From Acidobacteriota bacterium (lineage in GTDB: Bacteria; Acidobacteriota; Thermoanaerobaculia; Gp7-AA8), in assembly GCA_021325515.1 (NCBI GenBank), contig JAJPHC010000059.1, forward strand, positions 1 to 37,509: 37,509 nt of DNA, read 5' to 3'. How positions within the stretch are numbered: the stretch's first letter is position 1; every line of letters starts with the position of its first letter. A program made the position numbers and the translations under genes. This document shows, piece after piece, positions 29,810-37,509 of this stretch. The notes beneath the pieces were generated by a model, which was not told the DNA's origin, made no database searches, and saw nothing but the letters and a program-made list of their open reading frames with translations.

Positions 29810-32299
29810 TTGATACTCGAAATCGGGACGCGGGTGGCTTCGTATACCGTCGTCGCTCCCCTGGGCGCCGGCGGCATGGGAGAGGTTTACCGCGCGCATG
29901 ACGAGAAGCTTGATCGCGACGTTGCGCTGAAGGTTCTCTCGCCGGCGCTGGCCGAGCATCCCGATCACCTCCGCCGTTTCATTCAGGAGGCGCGCGCCGC
30001 GTCGTCGCTGTCGCATCCGAACATCGTCACGATCTATGAAGTCGGCAGCGAGAACGACATCTCGTTCATCGCGATGGAGCTGGTCAACGGCGTCACTCTG
30101 CGCGACCGCCTTGCGCAGGGGCCGCCGCTCAGTTACGACGACGCGCTGCGCATCGCGGCGAAAGTCGCCGACGGGCTCGCGGCCGCGCACGAACGCGGAA
30201 TCGTGCATCGCGATCTCAAGCCCGAGAATCTGGTCATCACGCATCAGGGCTTCGTGAAGATCGTCGATTTCGGTCTCGCCAAGCTGAATCTCCCGTCGAC
30301 AGTCGACGGGCCGACTCTTCGACAGACCACACCGGGCGTCGTTCTCGGAACGATCTCGTACATGTCGCCCGAACAGGTGCGCGGCCGTCCCGTCGATGCG
30401 CGATCGGATCAGTTCTCGCTCGGCATGATCCTCTACGAGATCTTCTCGGGAGTACGTCCGTTCGACCGCGACTCCGCGGGCGACACGATGGCGGCGATCA
30501 TTCGCGACGATCCTCCGCCGCTCAGCGAGACCGCGCCGTCGCTCGATCCCGAAGTCGCGGAGCTGGTGATGCGGTGCCTGGAAAAGGATCGCGAGAAGCG
30601 CTTCGCGTCGACGCGCGAGCTCTCGGACGATTTTCGCCGTCTGCGCGGACCGCATGTCTCCTCCGATCCGAAATCGCGGCGCATTTCGTCGGGCTACGAG
30701 AAGACGATGCGGCTGCAACGTCCGTTCGAACGGCTCTGGCTGCGGGTGACCGCAGCGATCGTCCTGCTCGCGATCCTGGCGGCCGGCTCGATCCTCGCGC
30801 TGCGCCGCCGCCAGCCGAGCCCCGCCCGAACCTCGATCGTCGCCCTCGGCACGATCACGCCTCCCGGCGTCGCGCAGGCAATCGCTTCCCAGCTCAACGA
30901 GATCCCGAGCGTGCAGGTTGTCTCGCCTCAGGATCTCGCCCTGCTCGGCAAAGGTGCAACGGCTGGTCAGGCTCTCGACGCATCGCTCACGCAGGACGGA
31001 TTGGCGTGGCGGCTCGGAACGACGAAGGAAAGCGCGAGCGGAGACCCGATCCCTCTCATCGATCGCGTCATCCACAGCGTCTGCGAAGCAACGGGAACGA
31101 AGCCTCCGCGCGACCTTGCCTCGCGCGCCGGCGTGCTGCCTCCTCGCCAGCAGCGCGACTATCTCCATGCGCTCGAGCTTCTGCAGAAGCGTCACGAGCC
31201 GGCGGCGCTGGGCGATGGCATCCGCATCCTCGAGTCGCTGCTGGTCACCTCCCGTGATTCCGCGCTGCTCAATGCGCAGTTGAGCCGCGGATTGCTGGAA
31301 CACTTCCGGGCTACGCACAAAGTCGTTTCGCTGGATCAGGCAACGCTGTACGCAAATCGCGCGGCAACGCTCGAGCCGGGATCGGTCGCGACGCACATGG
31401 CGAGCGCCGATCTCTTCCTGATGAAGAACGACTTCAACAAGGCGGTCGCCGAATACGATGCGGTGCTTCGGCTTCAGCCTCACTCCTTCGACGCAGTCCT
31501 CGGCCGCGGTTCGTGCTACTTCAATCTGGGACGCACGGTCGAGGCGGAGAACTCATTTCGCGCGGCGATCGCGCTCCGTCCGGCGATGGCTCGCGCGCAC
31601 TATGCGTATGGAATTCTCTGTCTCGCGCACGGGAGGTTCGACGAAGCACTGAAACTGTTCCAGCGCGGCACGGAGCTCGACCCTGCGGATCCGGGCGGCT
31701 TCGCCAATCTGGGAGCCACGTATCAGAGCATGGGACGCTACGACGAGGCGATGCGTGCGTATGAGCAATCGCTGAAGCTGCGGCCGATCGCGAGTGCCTG
31801 GTCCAACATCGGCACCTGTCAGTTCAATCTCGGCCAGTACGCGGAAGCGGTTCAGTCGTACAGGCATGCAACCGAACTGGACACGCATGATCCGACGCTC
31901 TGGATGAATCTCGGCGATGCGTATCGATGGCTGAAGGATTCGAAGAACGCCAACGAAGCGTACGCGCGCGCGATCTCGACCGGCCGGAATCTGAAGGATG
32001 CGGCGGATGCGACCACGCGCGCGGTCATCGCCGCGTCGCTCGCGAAGTCCGGGCATCGCGCGGAGGCCGGCCGTGAGATCGAGGCCACCTTGCAGAGCGA
32101 TCCGACGAACGCCGTCGCACTCTACGAAGCCGCGGTGATCGCGACCCTCGACGGAGACAAGGAACGCGCGCTCGTCTACGCATCGAAGGCCATCGATGCC
32201 GGCTACCCGATGCCCGATGTCGCTGCCGATCCCGAGCTCACTCCACTTCATTCCGAACCGGAGTTCAAAGCGCTGACCACACGTACGAAAGCGAGGTAA
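29810..32299 (+). CDS. Transmembrane Ser/Thr protein kinase with TPR repeats
   Basis: A protein of 829 aa from the TTG at 29810, chosen because the N-terminus GTRVASYTVVAPLGAGGMGE aligns with kinases of this type; a GTG at 29834 would cut into it. Kinase domain about 11-275: lysine K41, HRDLKPEN (D135, N140), DFG (D153), SPEQVRGRPVDARSD. All catalytic residues are intact. One membrane helix at about 310-330 (VTAAIVLLAILAAGSILAL). The C-terminal half has a VALGTITPPGVAQAI domain and then at least six TPR units from about 505 to 775 (for example LGRGSCYFNLGRTVEAENSF). It is followed 2 bp later by a small lipoprotein gene and then a PP2C phosphatase gene. Confidence 0.92.
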   Translation: MILEIGTRVASYTVVAPLGAGGMGEVYRAHDEKLDRDVALKVLSPALAEHPDHLRRFIQEARAASSLSHPNIVTIYEVGSENDISFIAMELVNGVTLRDRLAQGPPLSYDDALRIAAKVADGLAAAHERGIVHRDLKPENLVITHQGFVKIVDFGLAKLNLPSTVDGPTLRQTTPGVVLGTISYMSPEQVRGRPVDARSDQFSLGMILYEIFSGVRPFDRDSAGDTMAAIIRDDPPPLSETAPSLDPEVAELVMRCLEKDREKRFASTRELSDDFRRLRGPHVSSDPKSRRISSGYEKTMRLQRPFERLWLRVTAAIVLLAILAAGSILALRRRQPSPARTSIVALGTITPPGVAQAIASQLNEIPSVQVVSPQDLALLGKGATAGQALDASLTQDGLAWRLGTTKESASGDPIPLIDRVIHSVCEATGTKPPRDLASRAGVLPPRQQRDYLHALELLQKRHEPAALGDGIRILESLLVTSRDSALLNAQLSRGLLEHFRATHKVVSLDQATLYANRAATLEPGSVATHMASADLFLMKNDFNKAVAEYDAVLRLQPHSFDAVLGRGSCYFNLGRTVEAENSFRAAIALRPAMARAHYAYGILCLAHGRFDEALKLFQRGTELDPADPGGFANLGATYQSMGRYDEAMRAYEQSLKLRPIASAWSNIGTCQFNLGQYAEAVQSYRHATELDTHDPTLWMNLGDAYRWLKDSKNANEAYARAISTGRNLKDAADATTRAVIAASLAKSGHRAEAGREIEATLQSDPTNAVALYEAAVIATLDGDKERALVYASKAIDAGYPMPDVAADPELTPLHSEPEFKALTTRTKAR

Positions 32300-32301
32300 C
32301 G

Positions 32302-32712
32302 ATGAAGCGACTCATTCTTACGGGAATCCTGCTGCTCGCCGCTTGCAGTTTCTTCCATCCCGTTCAAGTCACCCCATGTCCCGGCCCCAGCCAGAATCCT
32401 CAAGGTCCTATCGTCTGCATCGATGCGAACGCACAGGTGAATCCTGCGACCCCGGTTCACATGAACCGGCATACGCAGATCCAGTGGTTCGGCGCCGCGC
32501 CGTTCAGGATCGAGTTCGGCAAGCCGACGAATCCGAACGACACGAGCGATCCGAACTACGCATGCCCCAGTCTCGAAGCGAACTACAAACCGGTGGCCGG
32601 GACGACGAAGGCACACACGTCGAGCACCGGCGTCGACGGTGATTGCAAGTACACGGTCTGGGTCGGTTCGATCAAGAACGACCCGATCATCAAAGTGGAT
32701 CCGGTTCCCTAG
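32302..32712 (+). CDS. Small lipoprotein, unknown function
   Basis: A protein of 136 aa. The N-terminus KRLILTGILLLAAC is a lipoprotein signal (lipobox LAAC, Cys15). The mature protein has paired cysteines (TPCPG, IVCID, YACPS, DCKYT), which could form disulfides in the periplasm, and a beta-rich pattern ending DPIIKVDP. No family is recognised. The ATG follows the kinase stop by 2 bp with a GAGGT ribosome site, so it is cotranscribed with the kinase gene and may be a partner of its extracytoplasmic TPR sensor (inference). Confidence 0.72.
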   Translation: MKRLILTGILLLAACSFFHPVQVTPCPGPSQNPQGPIVCIDANAQVNPATPVHMNRHTQIQWFGAAPFRIEFGKPTNPNDTSDPNYACPSLEANYKPVAGTTKAHTSSTGVDGDCKYTVWVGSIKNDPIIKVDPVP

Positions 32713-32726
32713 CTCCATCTGCTTCG

Positions 32727-32761
32727 CGCCTCCGCGATTGGACCCTCCTCCCGCGGAGGCG
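32727..32761 (+). promoter_or_regulatory. Hairpin with 10-bp perfect arms before the PP2C gene
   Basis: CGCCTCCGCG (32727-32736) pairs exactly with CGCGGAGGCG (32752-32761) around a 15-base loop. The right arm contains the only strong GGAGG near the next start (ATG 32778), but it is about 18 nt away, far for a ribosome site. It could be a terminator-like end of the kinase-lipoprotein transcript or a translational switch; no T-tract follows. Confidence 0.45.
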
Positions 32762-32777
32762 TGAAGTCGTTGCGATC

Positions 32778-33902
32778 ATGGCCCTCATGCTCGATCCTGC
32801 GCGCTACCGCGAGCTCTTCGATCGCGTGCAGGACATCCTCTACGTCCGCGACATGAACGGCGTGCTCCTCTACATCAACGAGTCGGGCGCCCGTTTCCTC
32901 GGCAGGCCGCGCGAGGCTCTTCTCGGCACCACGCTGCATCAGCACGATGACGATCACCAGGCCCAGAGCCTTCAGGCCACCAACGAGATTCTGCTGCGCG
33001 ACGGCATCGATCGCTCGACGGTCGAGATCCGCGGCCGTGTGCTCGAAGCCACGACCACGCTCATTCGCGATGAGCAGGGCAATCCCACCGGCGCGTACGG
33101 TGTCATGCGCGACATCACGGAGTCGGTGAACCTGCAGGCGTCCCTCGAGCGGAGGATGCGCGAGGCGCAGGAGGCGCGCGAGCAGCTTCGCGCCGATCAC
33201 GAACGGAAGACGCGCGAGCTCGAAGAAGCGCGAGCGCTCCACCTCTCGATGCTGCCGCGGTCGCTGCCGGCACTCGCGCACGGCGACATCGCCGTCTACA
33301 GCAGCACCGCGACGGAAGTGGGAGGCGACTACTACGACTGGGTCACGGACGAACGCGGAGTCGCGACGATCGCCATCGGCGATGCCACCGGTCACGGGAT
33401 GCGCGCCGGGGTACTCGTCGCGACGGCGAAGAGCTACTTCCAGACGCTCGCATGCGACCGGACTCCGCGCGAGACGCTGCTGGCGATCTCGCAGGCCCTG
33501 CGCAACCTCGGCAGTCCGGCGCTCTACATGTGCATGATGCTGGCGCGGATCGAAGCGCACGCCGTCTCGATCGTCAGCGCCGGCATGCCTCCGATCCTCG
33601 TGCGCAGCCCGCGCGGCGTAGTCGATCGCGTGGCGATCGCCGGCATGCCGCTCGGCCTTCGCGCCAGGCCGCAGTTCGACGAGCACACCGTCGCCTGGGA
33701 ACGCGGCACCGCCATTCTCTTCGTCAGCGATGGACTCACCGAGGTGCCCGACGCCGCCGGCCGCGAGCTCGGCTACCAGCCGATCGAGCGCGCATTCGCA
33801 CAGGATGGGAGCGCGCAGGAGACTCTCGATCGCGTGATCGCGGCGGCAGGCGATCGCACACCCTCGGATGACATCACCGCCATCGTCCTGAAGTCGGTAT
33901 GA
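32778..33902 (+). CDS. PAS-domain PP2C/SpoIIE-type Ser/Thr phosphatase
   Basis: From the ATG at 32778 the protein is 374 aa. A PAS domain (about 8-120: LFDRVQDILYVRDMNGVLLY, YGVMRDITE) is followed by a coiled signalling helix (LERRMREAQEAREQLRADHE) and a RsbU/SpoIIE phosphatase domain. The phosphatase carries VGGDYYDWV, GDATGHGMRAGVL, SAGMPPIL, VSDGLTEV and the terminal SDDITAIVLK. All metal aspartates are present, so it should be active. An earlier frame exists but lies over the lipoprotein gene. Placed after a kinase gene, it could reverse that kinase's phosphorylation, or act in an anti-sigma partner switch; no anti-sigma genes are in the window. Confidence 0.92.
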   Translation: MALMLDPARYRELFDRVQDILYVRDMNGVLLYINESGARFLGRPREALLGTTLHQHDDDHQAQSLQATNEILLRDGIDRSTVEIRGRVLEATTTLIRDEQGNPTGAYGVMRDITESVNLQASLERRMREAQEAREQLRADHERKTRELEEARALHLSMLPRSLPALAHGDIAVYSSTATEVGGDYYDWVTDERGVATIAIGDATGHGMRAGVLVATAKSYFQTLACDRTPRETLLAISQALRNLGSPALYMCMMLARIEAHAVSIVSAGMPPILVRSPRGVVDRVAIAGMPLGLRARPQFDEHTVAWERGTAILFVSDGLTEVPDAAGRELGYQPIERAFAQDGSAQETLDRVIAAAGDRTPSDDITAIVLKSV

Positions 33903-33946
33903 CCAGGCTCTTGCGCACGCGGCCGCCGGCGAAATGCCGTCTCCGC

Positions 33947-33961
33947 GAGTGCTAGACTCGC
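33947..33961 (+). promoter_or_regulatory. Promoter-like 15-mer GAGTGCTAGACTCGC before asnB
   Basis: Same 15 bases as at 29786-29800, containing extended -10 TGCTAGACT with TAGACT at 33953-33958. It ends 9 nt before the ATG at 33968, so the leader would be about 3 nt. No Shine-Dalgarno is present. Confidence 0.45.
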
Positions 33962-33967
33962 CCGCTC

Positions 33968-35905
33968 ATGTGCGGGCTCACCGGATTCGTCACCGCGTCA
34001 GGCTCGAGCGATCTCACTTCCGGCATTCGCCGCATGTGCGAGGCCATCGCTCATCGCGGTCCCGACGACAGCGGTGAATGGATCGATCCCCAACTCGGCG
34101 TTGCACTCGGCTTCCGCCGGCTCTCGATCATCGACCTCTCGCCGGCCGGACATCAACCGATGCTCTCGGCCTCGGGCCGCTTCGTCGCAACGCTCAACGG
34201 CGAGATCTACAACTTCGAAGAGCTGCGGCGCGAGCTGCCCGCCATCGCGTACCGCGGGCACTCGGACACCGAGGTGATGCTGGCGGCGTTCGAGACGTGG
34301 GGAGTGGAGCGCGCCGTGAGGCGCTTCAACGGCATGTTCGCCATCGCGGTCTGGGATCGGGACGAGCGCCGGCTTCACCTCGTTCGCGACCGGATGGGCG
34401 TCAAGCCGTTGTACTACGGCGTCTGCGGCTCGACCTTTCTTTATGGCTCGGAGCTGAAGGCGCTGGAGCAGCATCCCGATTTCGATCGCACGATCGATCG
34501 CGATGTGTTGCCGCTCTACCTCCGCTTTCTCTACATCCCCGCGCCGTTCAGCATCTATGCCGCCGTGCGCAAGCTGATGCCCGGCACGATTCTCACGTGG
34601 GCGCAGGCGACGCACACGATCACGACGTCGGAGTATTGGTCGGCGCGCGACGCAGCGATTGCCGGAACGCAGAATCCGTTCAAAGGAACGGAGGAAGAGG
34701 CGGCGGCGCAGCTCGAGCAACTGCTCCGCGATTCGATTCGGCTGCGGATGGTCGCTGATGTGCCGCTCGGCGTTTTTCTCTCCGGCGGGGTCGACTCCGC
34801 CGTCGTCACCGCGCTGATGCAGCGCGAGAGCACGCGGCCGGTGAAGACGTTCACGATCGGCTTCGACGATCCCTCGTACGACGAAGCCCCGTTCGCCAAA
34901 GCGATCGCCCGTCATCTCGGCACCGAGCACACCGAGTTGTACTTCGGCGAAGACGATGCCGTGGATGTCATTCCGAAACTTCCGGCGATGTACGACGAGC
35001 CGTTCGCGGACTCGTCGCAGATTCCGACGCATCTCGTTTCCGCGCTCGCACGCCGTCACGTCACGGTCAGCCTCTCCGGCGACGGAGGAGACGAGTTGTT
35101 CGGCGGCTACACGCGTTACTTCATCGGGCAGCGAGTCTTTCGCAGGCTTCACAGGCTGCCGCCGATTCTGCGGCCGCTGGCGGGACGAGCGCTCACGATG
35201 CTCGCACCGCGAAGCTGGGATCGACTGCTTGCCGCCGGCGGCCGCCTGCTTCCCGGCGCGTTGCGCCAGCGGCCCGGAGAGCGCATCCACAAAGTCGCGC
35301 GCACGCTGAAGGCAAACGACTCCGATGCGATGTATCTGGAGCTCGTCTCGCACTGGCCGAACATCGCGATCCACGCAACAGCGCACGAAGCTCCGGTGAC
35401 CAAGCCCGGCGCCTGGTTGTCGAAGCTCGATCCCGTCGAGCGGATGATGTTTCTCGATCAGACCTCGTATCTCCCGGATGACATCCTCACCAAGGTCGAT
35501 CGCGCGAGCATGGCCGTCTCGCTCGAAGCGCGCGAACCGCTCCTCGATTACCGCCTCGTCGAGTTCTCCTGGACTCTGCCTCTCCCGATGAAAGTGGGGC
35601 GCGGCAAGGGAAAGCATCTGCTGCGCCGAGTGCTCTACCGACACGTGCCCGAGTCGTTGATGGAGAGACCGAAGATGGGATTCGGCATTCCCATCGATTC
35701 CCTCTTGCGCGGACGCCTGCGTGACTGGGCCGAGGCACTCCTCGATGAATCGCTGCTGCGCTCTCAGAATCTCCTGGATGCGGCAGCGGTGCGCGCGAAG
35801 TGGCAGGAGCATCTCGCTGGAAAAGGGGACTGGAAATCTCATCTGTGGGGAGTGCTGATGCTGCAGGCGTGGCTCGCGGCGCGCGTCACTTCGCGAACGG
35901 GATGA
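33968..35905 (+). CDS. asnB: Asparagine synthetase (glutamine-hydrolysing), AsnB type
   Basis: A protein of 645 aa. The N-terminal glutaminase starts MCGLTGF with the nucleophile Cys2, followed by HRGPDDSGEW, RRLSIIDLS, NGEIYNF and SDTEVML. The synthetase domain has the ATP pyrophosphatase loop SGGVDSA (272-278), FTIGFDDPSYDE, and SLSGDGGDELFGGYTRY. All key residues are present, so it should amidate Asp (or a sugar acid or peptide) using Gln. AsnB paralogues of this length commonly sit in polysaccharide loci, and a flippase gene converges on it here. That makes a role in exopolysaccharide modification as plausible as amino-acid supply. Its last 20 bp overlap the end of the flippase gene. Confidence 0.94.
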   Translation: MCGLTGFVTASGSSDLTSGIRRMCEAIAHRGPDDSGEWIDPQLGVALGFRRLSIIDLSPAGHQPMLSASGRFVATLNGEIYNFEELRRELPAIAYRGHSDTEVMLAAFETWGVERAVRRFNGMFAIAVWDRDERRLHLVRDRMGVKPLYYGVCGSTFLYGSELKALEQHPDFDRTIDRDVLPLYLRFLYIPAPFSIYAAVRKLMPGTILTWAQATHTITTSEYWSARDAAIAGTQNPFKGTEEEAAAQLEQLLRDSIRLRMVADVPLGVFLSGGVDSAVVTALMQRESTRPVKTFTIGFDDPSYDEAPFAKAIARHLGTEHTELYFGEDDAVDVIPKLPAMYDEPFADSSQIPTHLVSALARRHVTVSLSGDGGDELFGGYTRYFIGQRVFRRLHRLPPILRPLAGRALTMLAPRSWDRLLAAGGRLLPGALRQRPGERIHKVARTLKANDSDAMYLELVSHWPNIAIHATAHEAPVTKPGAWLSKLDPVERMMFLDQTSYLPDDILTKVDRASMAVSLEAREPLLDYRLVEFSWTLPLPMKVGRGKGKHLLRRVLYRHVPESLMERPKMGFGIPIDSLLRGRLRDWAEALLDESLLRSQNLLDAAAVRAKWQEHLAGKGDWKSHLWGVLMLQAWLAARVTSRTG

Positions 35906-37376
35906 TGCGGCGCACCGCAAGCCGTTCATCCGGCGTCAACACCCTGGCCAGAATGAGCGCTCCATAGATCAGCACCGCCGTCCCCGCGATGGCGAGCCTC
36001 GCGATCAGCGAGGACGTGAGGAACGCCGGCGCACCAGCCGCGAGCACGGCGGCGCTGAGTGCAAAGGCGCCGATGCGATCGGGCAGCGGCCGGAAGCGAA
36101 ATCCCGATTCGCGGCGTGCGAGCAGGACGAAGAGCATCGTTCCCGCAATCGCGCGCAGACTCCAGGCGATCGCCGCACCCGCCGCTCCGAAATGCTGGAT
36201 GAGCACGACGGCGACAGCGAGGTAAGGGACGAGCAGAGCGACATTGCAACGCGCGATGAGATCCGTCCGTCCGTACGCAAGGAGGACTCCGTAACTCGGA
36301 AACGAAAGGATCTCCACCAGCACGCCGCCGATCAGCAGAAAGAACGGCAGTGTGCTCTCGCGGCCATATTCCGGACCTGCCCAGATCGTCAGAAACGGCC
36401 GCGCAACCACGCACACGAAGAGCGTCGCGGGCAGACCCCAGTAGAGCATCCCATGCAGTGCACGGCGGTAGAGCAGCTCGAGTCCGGCACGATCGCCGCT
36501 CGCATGCAGGCGCGACAACGCAGGGAGGAGCATCTGCAGCATCGCGGTCGGGACCGCGGTCATCATGAACGCGAGTGTGAACGCAACGGAGTAGTGGGCC
36601 AGTGCGTTGACCGACGCATAGCGCGGGATGAGCAGCTTCTCGGCGTTCATCAGCGCCTTCTCCGCAATCGTCGAGATTACGAGAGCGCCGCCGAAGCTCG
36701 CCAGCGGCGCGAGCAGTTCCTTCCTGATGTCAGGCCGCCGCAGCGCGGGGAGAAGCCGCAGCGAGATGATCGCGTGCGCCACCGCGGTCGCGAGTGCGAC
36801 GCCGGCGACGACGAGTGCCGCGCCTTGCAATCCACCTCCGAGCCAGACCACGACCGGCACGATCACGATCTGCAGCAGCGCCGAACCGCTGGCGACAGGA
36901 ACGAGCAACTCGACGCGCAGCCGGACCAGCGCCGGCGTATTCAGCACGCCGGCCACGCTCCGCGCGATGAAGGCAATCGCCGCCGCCTGCACGCAGAAGA
37001 TTGCCGCGGCATGCAGTGACGGCGGCAACCGGAGTCCCTGCACCACGAGCGGTCTGGCGAGTGTGAAGAGCGTCGCACCGACGAAGGTTGCGGGGATGAG
37101 CGCGAGGAGCAGCGAAGACCAGATCGCCGCAGCCTCGCCGTGATCATCGCCCTGCTCATGCGCCATCGCGCCGAAGCGCGTGGACGCCGTCCCCATGCCG
37201 AGGTCGGCGAAGGCGAGGTAACCGCCGATGACGTGCATCAGCGCCAGCACGCCGTACCGTTCGGGGCCGAGGAGACGAAGGGTCCACGGCGTGGCGAGCA
37301 GAGTCGCCAGCATCGTGACGGACTGTCCGCCGAAATTCAGCAGGCCGCCGCGGGCAACGCGCGTCGTCAGTCCCAT
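35886..37376 (-). CDS. Polysaccharide flippase (Wzx/MATE-like MOP superfamily)
   Basis: An integral membrane protein of 496 aa from the ATG at 37376, with about a dozen hydrophobic segments throughout. The N-terminus TRVARGGLLNFGGQSVTMLA followed by LLGPERYGVLALM is typical of Wzx-type lipid-linked oligosaccharide flippases. It would move undecaprenyl-linked repeat units across the inner membrane. A TTG at 37391 is an alternative start, only 10 nt from a -10-like TAGAAT. The 3' end overlaps asnB by 20 bp, tail to tail. No glycosyltransferase genes are in view; they may lie beyond the right edge. Confidence 0.86.
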   Translation of the reverse strand: MGLTTRVARGGLLNFGGQSVTMLATLLATPWTLRLLGPERYGVLALMHVIGGYLAFADLGMGTASTRFGAMAHEQGDDHGEAAAIWSSLLLALIPATFVGATLFTLARPLVVQGLRLPPSLHAAAIFCVQAAAIAFIARSVAGVLNTPALVRLRVELLVPVASGSALLQIVIVPVVVWLGGGLQGAALVVAGVALATAVAHAIISLRLLPALRRPDIRKELLAPLASFGGALVISTIAEKALMNAEKLLIPRYASVNALAHYSVAFTLAFMMTAVPTAMLQMLLPALSRLHASGDRAGLELLYRRALHGMLYWGLPATLFVCVVARPFLTIWAGPEYGRESTLPFFLLIGGVLVEILSFPSYGVLLAYGRTDLIARCNVALLVPYLAVAVVLIQHFGAAGAAIAWSLRAIAGTMLFVLLARRESGFRFRPLPDRIGAFALSAAVLAAGAPAFLTSSLIARLAIAGTAVLIYGALILARVLTPDERLAVRRIIPFAK

Positions 37377-37400
37377 TCCGTTCTTTTTCAAACCGCGGGC

Positions 37401-37406
37401 ATTCTA
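37401..37406 (-). promoter_or_regulatory. Candidate -10 box (TAGAAT) of the flippase gene
   Basis: On the minus strand GAGCACTAGAAT resembles the GAGTGCTAGACT element found before asnB and the TPR kinase gene. TAGAAT ends 9 nt before the TTG at 37391 and 24 nt before the ATG at 37376. Confidence 0.4.
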
Positions 37407-37481
37407 GTGCTCTGTCCTCGAATTCGGCGCAATACCGCTGGTGGTGCTTGCGAGGCAAGATCAAGGAGCGAGGAGGAGGCG

Positions 37482-37509
37482 ATGCGGGACATCGTTGACG
37501 ACGAGCGAC
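37482..37509 (+). CDS. Start of a gene cut by the window edge
   Basis: An excellent AGGAGGAGG ribosome site at 37471-37479 precedes an ATG at 37482. The frame reads MRDIVDDER and stays open to the window edge. Nine codons are too few to name a family. It is divergent from the flippase gene; the roughly 100 bp between them hold only the flippase promoter-like box. Confidence 0.55.

Noticed and set aside
29336-31483. A 715-codon minus-strand frame across plsC end, response regulator and kinase genes
   Set aside because: It runs through three plus-strand genes with intact motifs and has shadow-frame composition (Arg, His, Asp rich).
33998-35929. A 643-codon minus-strand frame antisense to asnB
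   Set aside because: asnB has all catalytic motifs on the plus strand; the antisense frame shows no domain.
37482-37509. Naming the edge gene from its first nine residues (an XdhC-like start was considered)
   Set aside because: Nine residues cannot support a family call.

Overview
The window is GC-rich, densely coded bacterial DNA with no rRNA, tRNA, CRISPR array or recognisable transposase gene. Gene content suggests Acidobacteriota or a close relative (inference, not tested by phylogeny). The pointers are three Ser/Thr kinases fused to TPR or beta-propeller sensors, two PP2C/SpoIIE phosphatases, a carboxypeptidase-regulatory-domain TonB-type receptor, and a propeller-sensor diguanylate cyclase. 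No gene spans an assembly-style break, and only the right edge cuts a gene (start at 37482).

Layout. 1-3842 (minus strand): a transmembrane class III adenylate cyclase, a YceI protein and an ion-channel-like membrane protein, probably one operon. It is divergent from a short Oar/TonB-like outer-membrane receptor (3872-5863). 5941-8313 (minus): exported 5'-nucleotidase/metallophosphatase. 8367-9220: a DUF5655 protein translationally coupled to mscL. 9221-9508: a repeat patch in which 9-bp minisatellite units are interleaved with two extra copies of the 3' end of the next gene. 9509-11863 (minus): a DUF4301-PP2C fusion and a small charged protein. 11934-17332: two Ser/Thr kinases in tandem, then a convergent lipoprotein. 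18254-21163: a propeller-GGDEF sensor. 21160-23517: small exported proteins of unknown role. 23519-23627: two 46-bp palindromic elements in inverted orientation. 23697-29344: a six-gene lipid operon resembling an expanded, re-ordered E. coli ynbABCD (CDP-alcohol phosphotransferase, hydrolase-methyltransferase fusion, PAP2-dual-specificity phosphatase, small membrane protein, CDP-diglyceride synthase) plus a PlsC acyltransferase. 29360-33902: response regulator, TPR Ser/Thr kinase, lipoprotein, and PAS-PP2C phosphatase. 33968-37376: AsnB-type asparagine synthetase convergent with a polysaccharide flippase.

The common theme is signal transduction (cAMP, c-di-GMP, Ser/Thr phosphorylation and its reversal) placed beside envelope functions (lipid synthesis, osmotic channel, exported proteins, polysaccharide export). 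Many transcription-unit heads carry a -10-like box so close to the start codon that the mRNA would be leaderless or nearly so, while other genes have ordinary Shine-Dalgarno sites.

The observations most worth following are the interleaved gene-end/minisatellite array, the DUF4301-PP2C fusion, the expanded ynb-type lipid operon, the inverted pair of 46-bp elements, and the short-leader promoter pattern. Family names come from recognition of motifs by eye; no database search was run.
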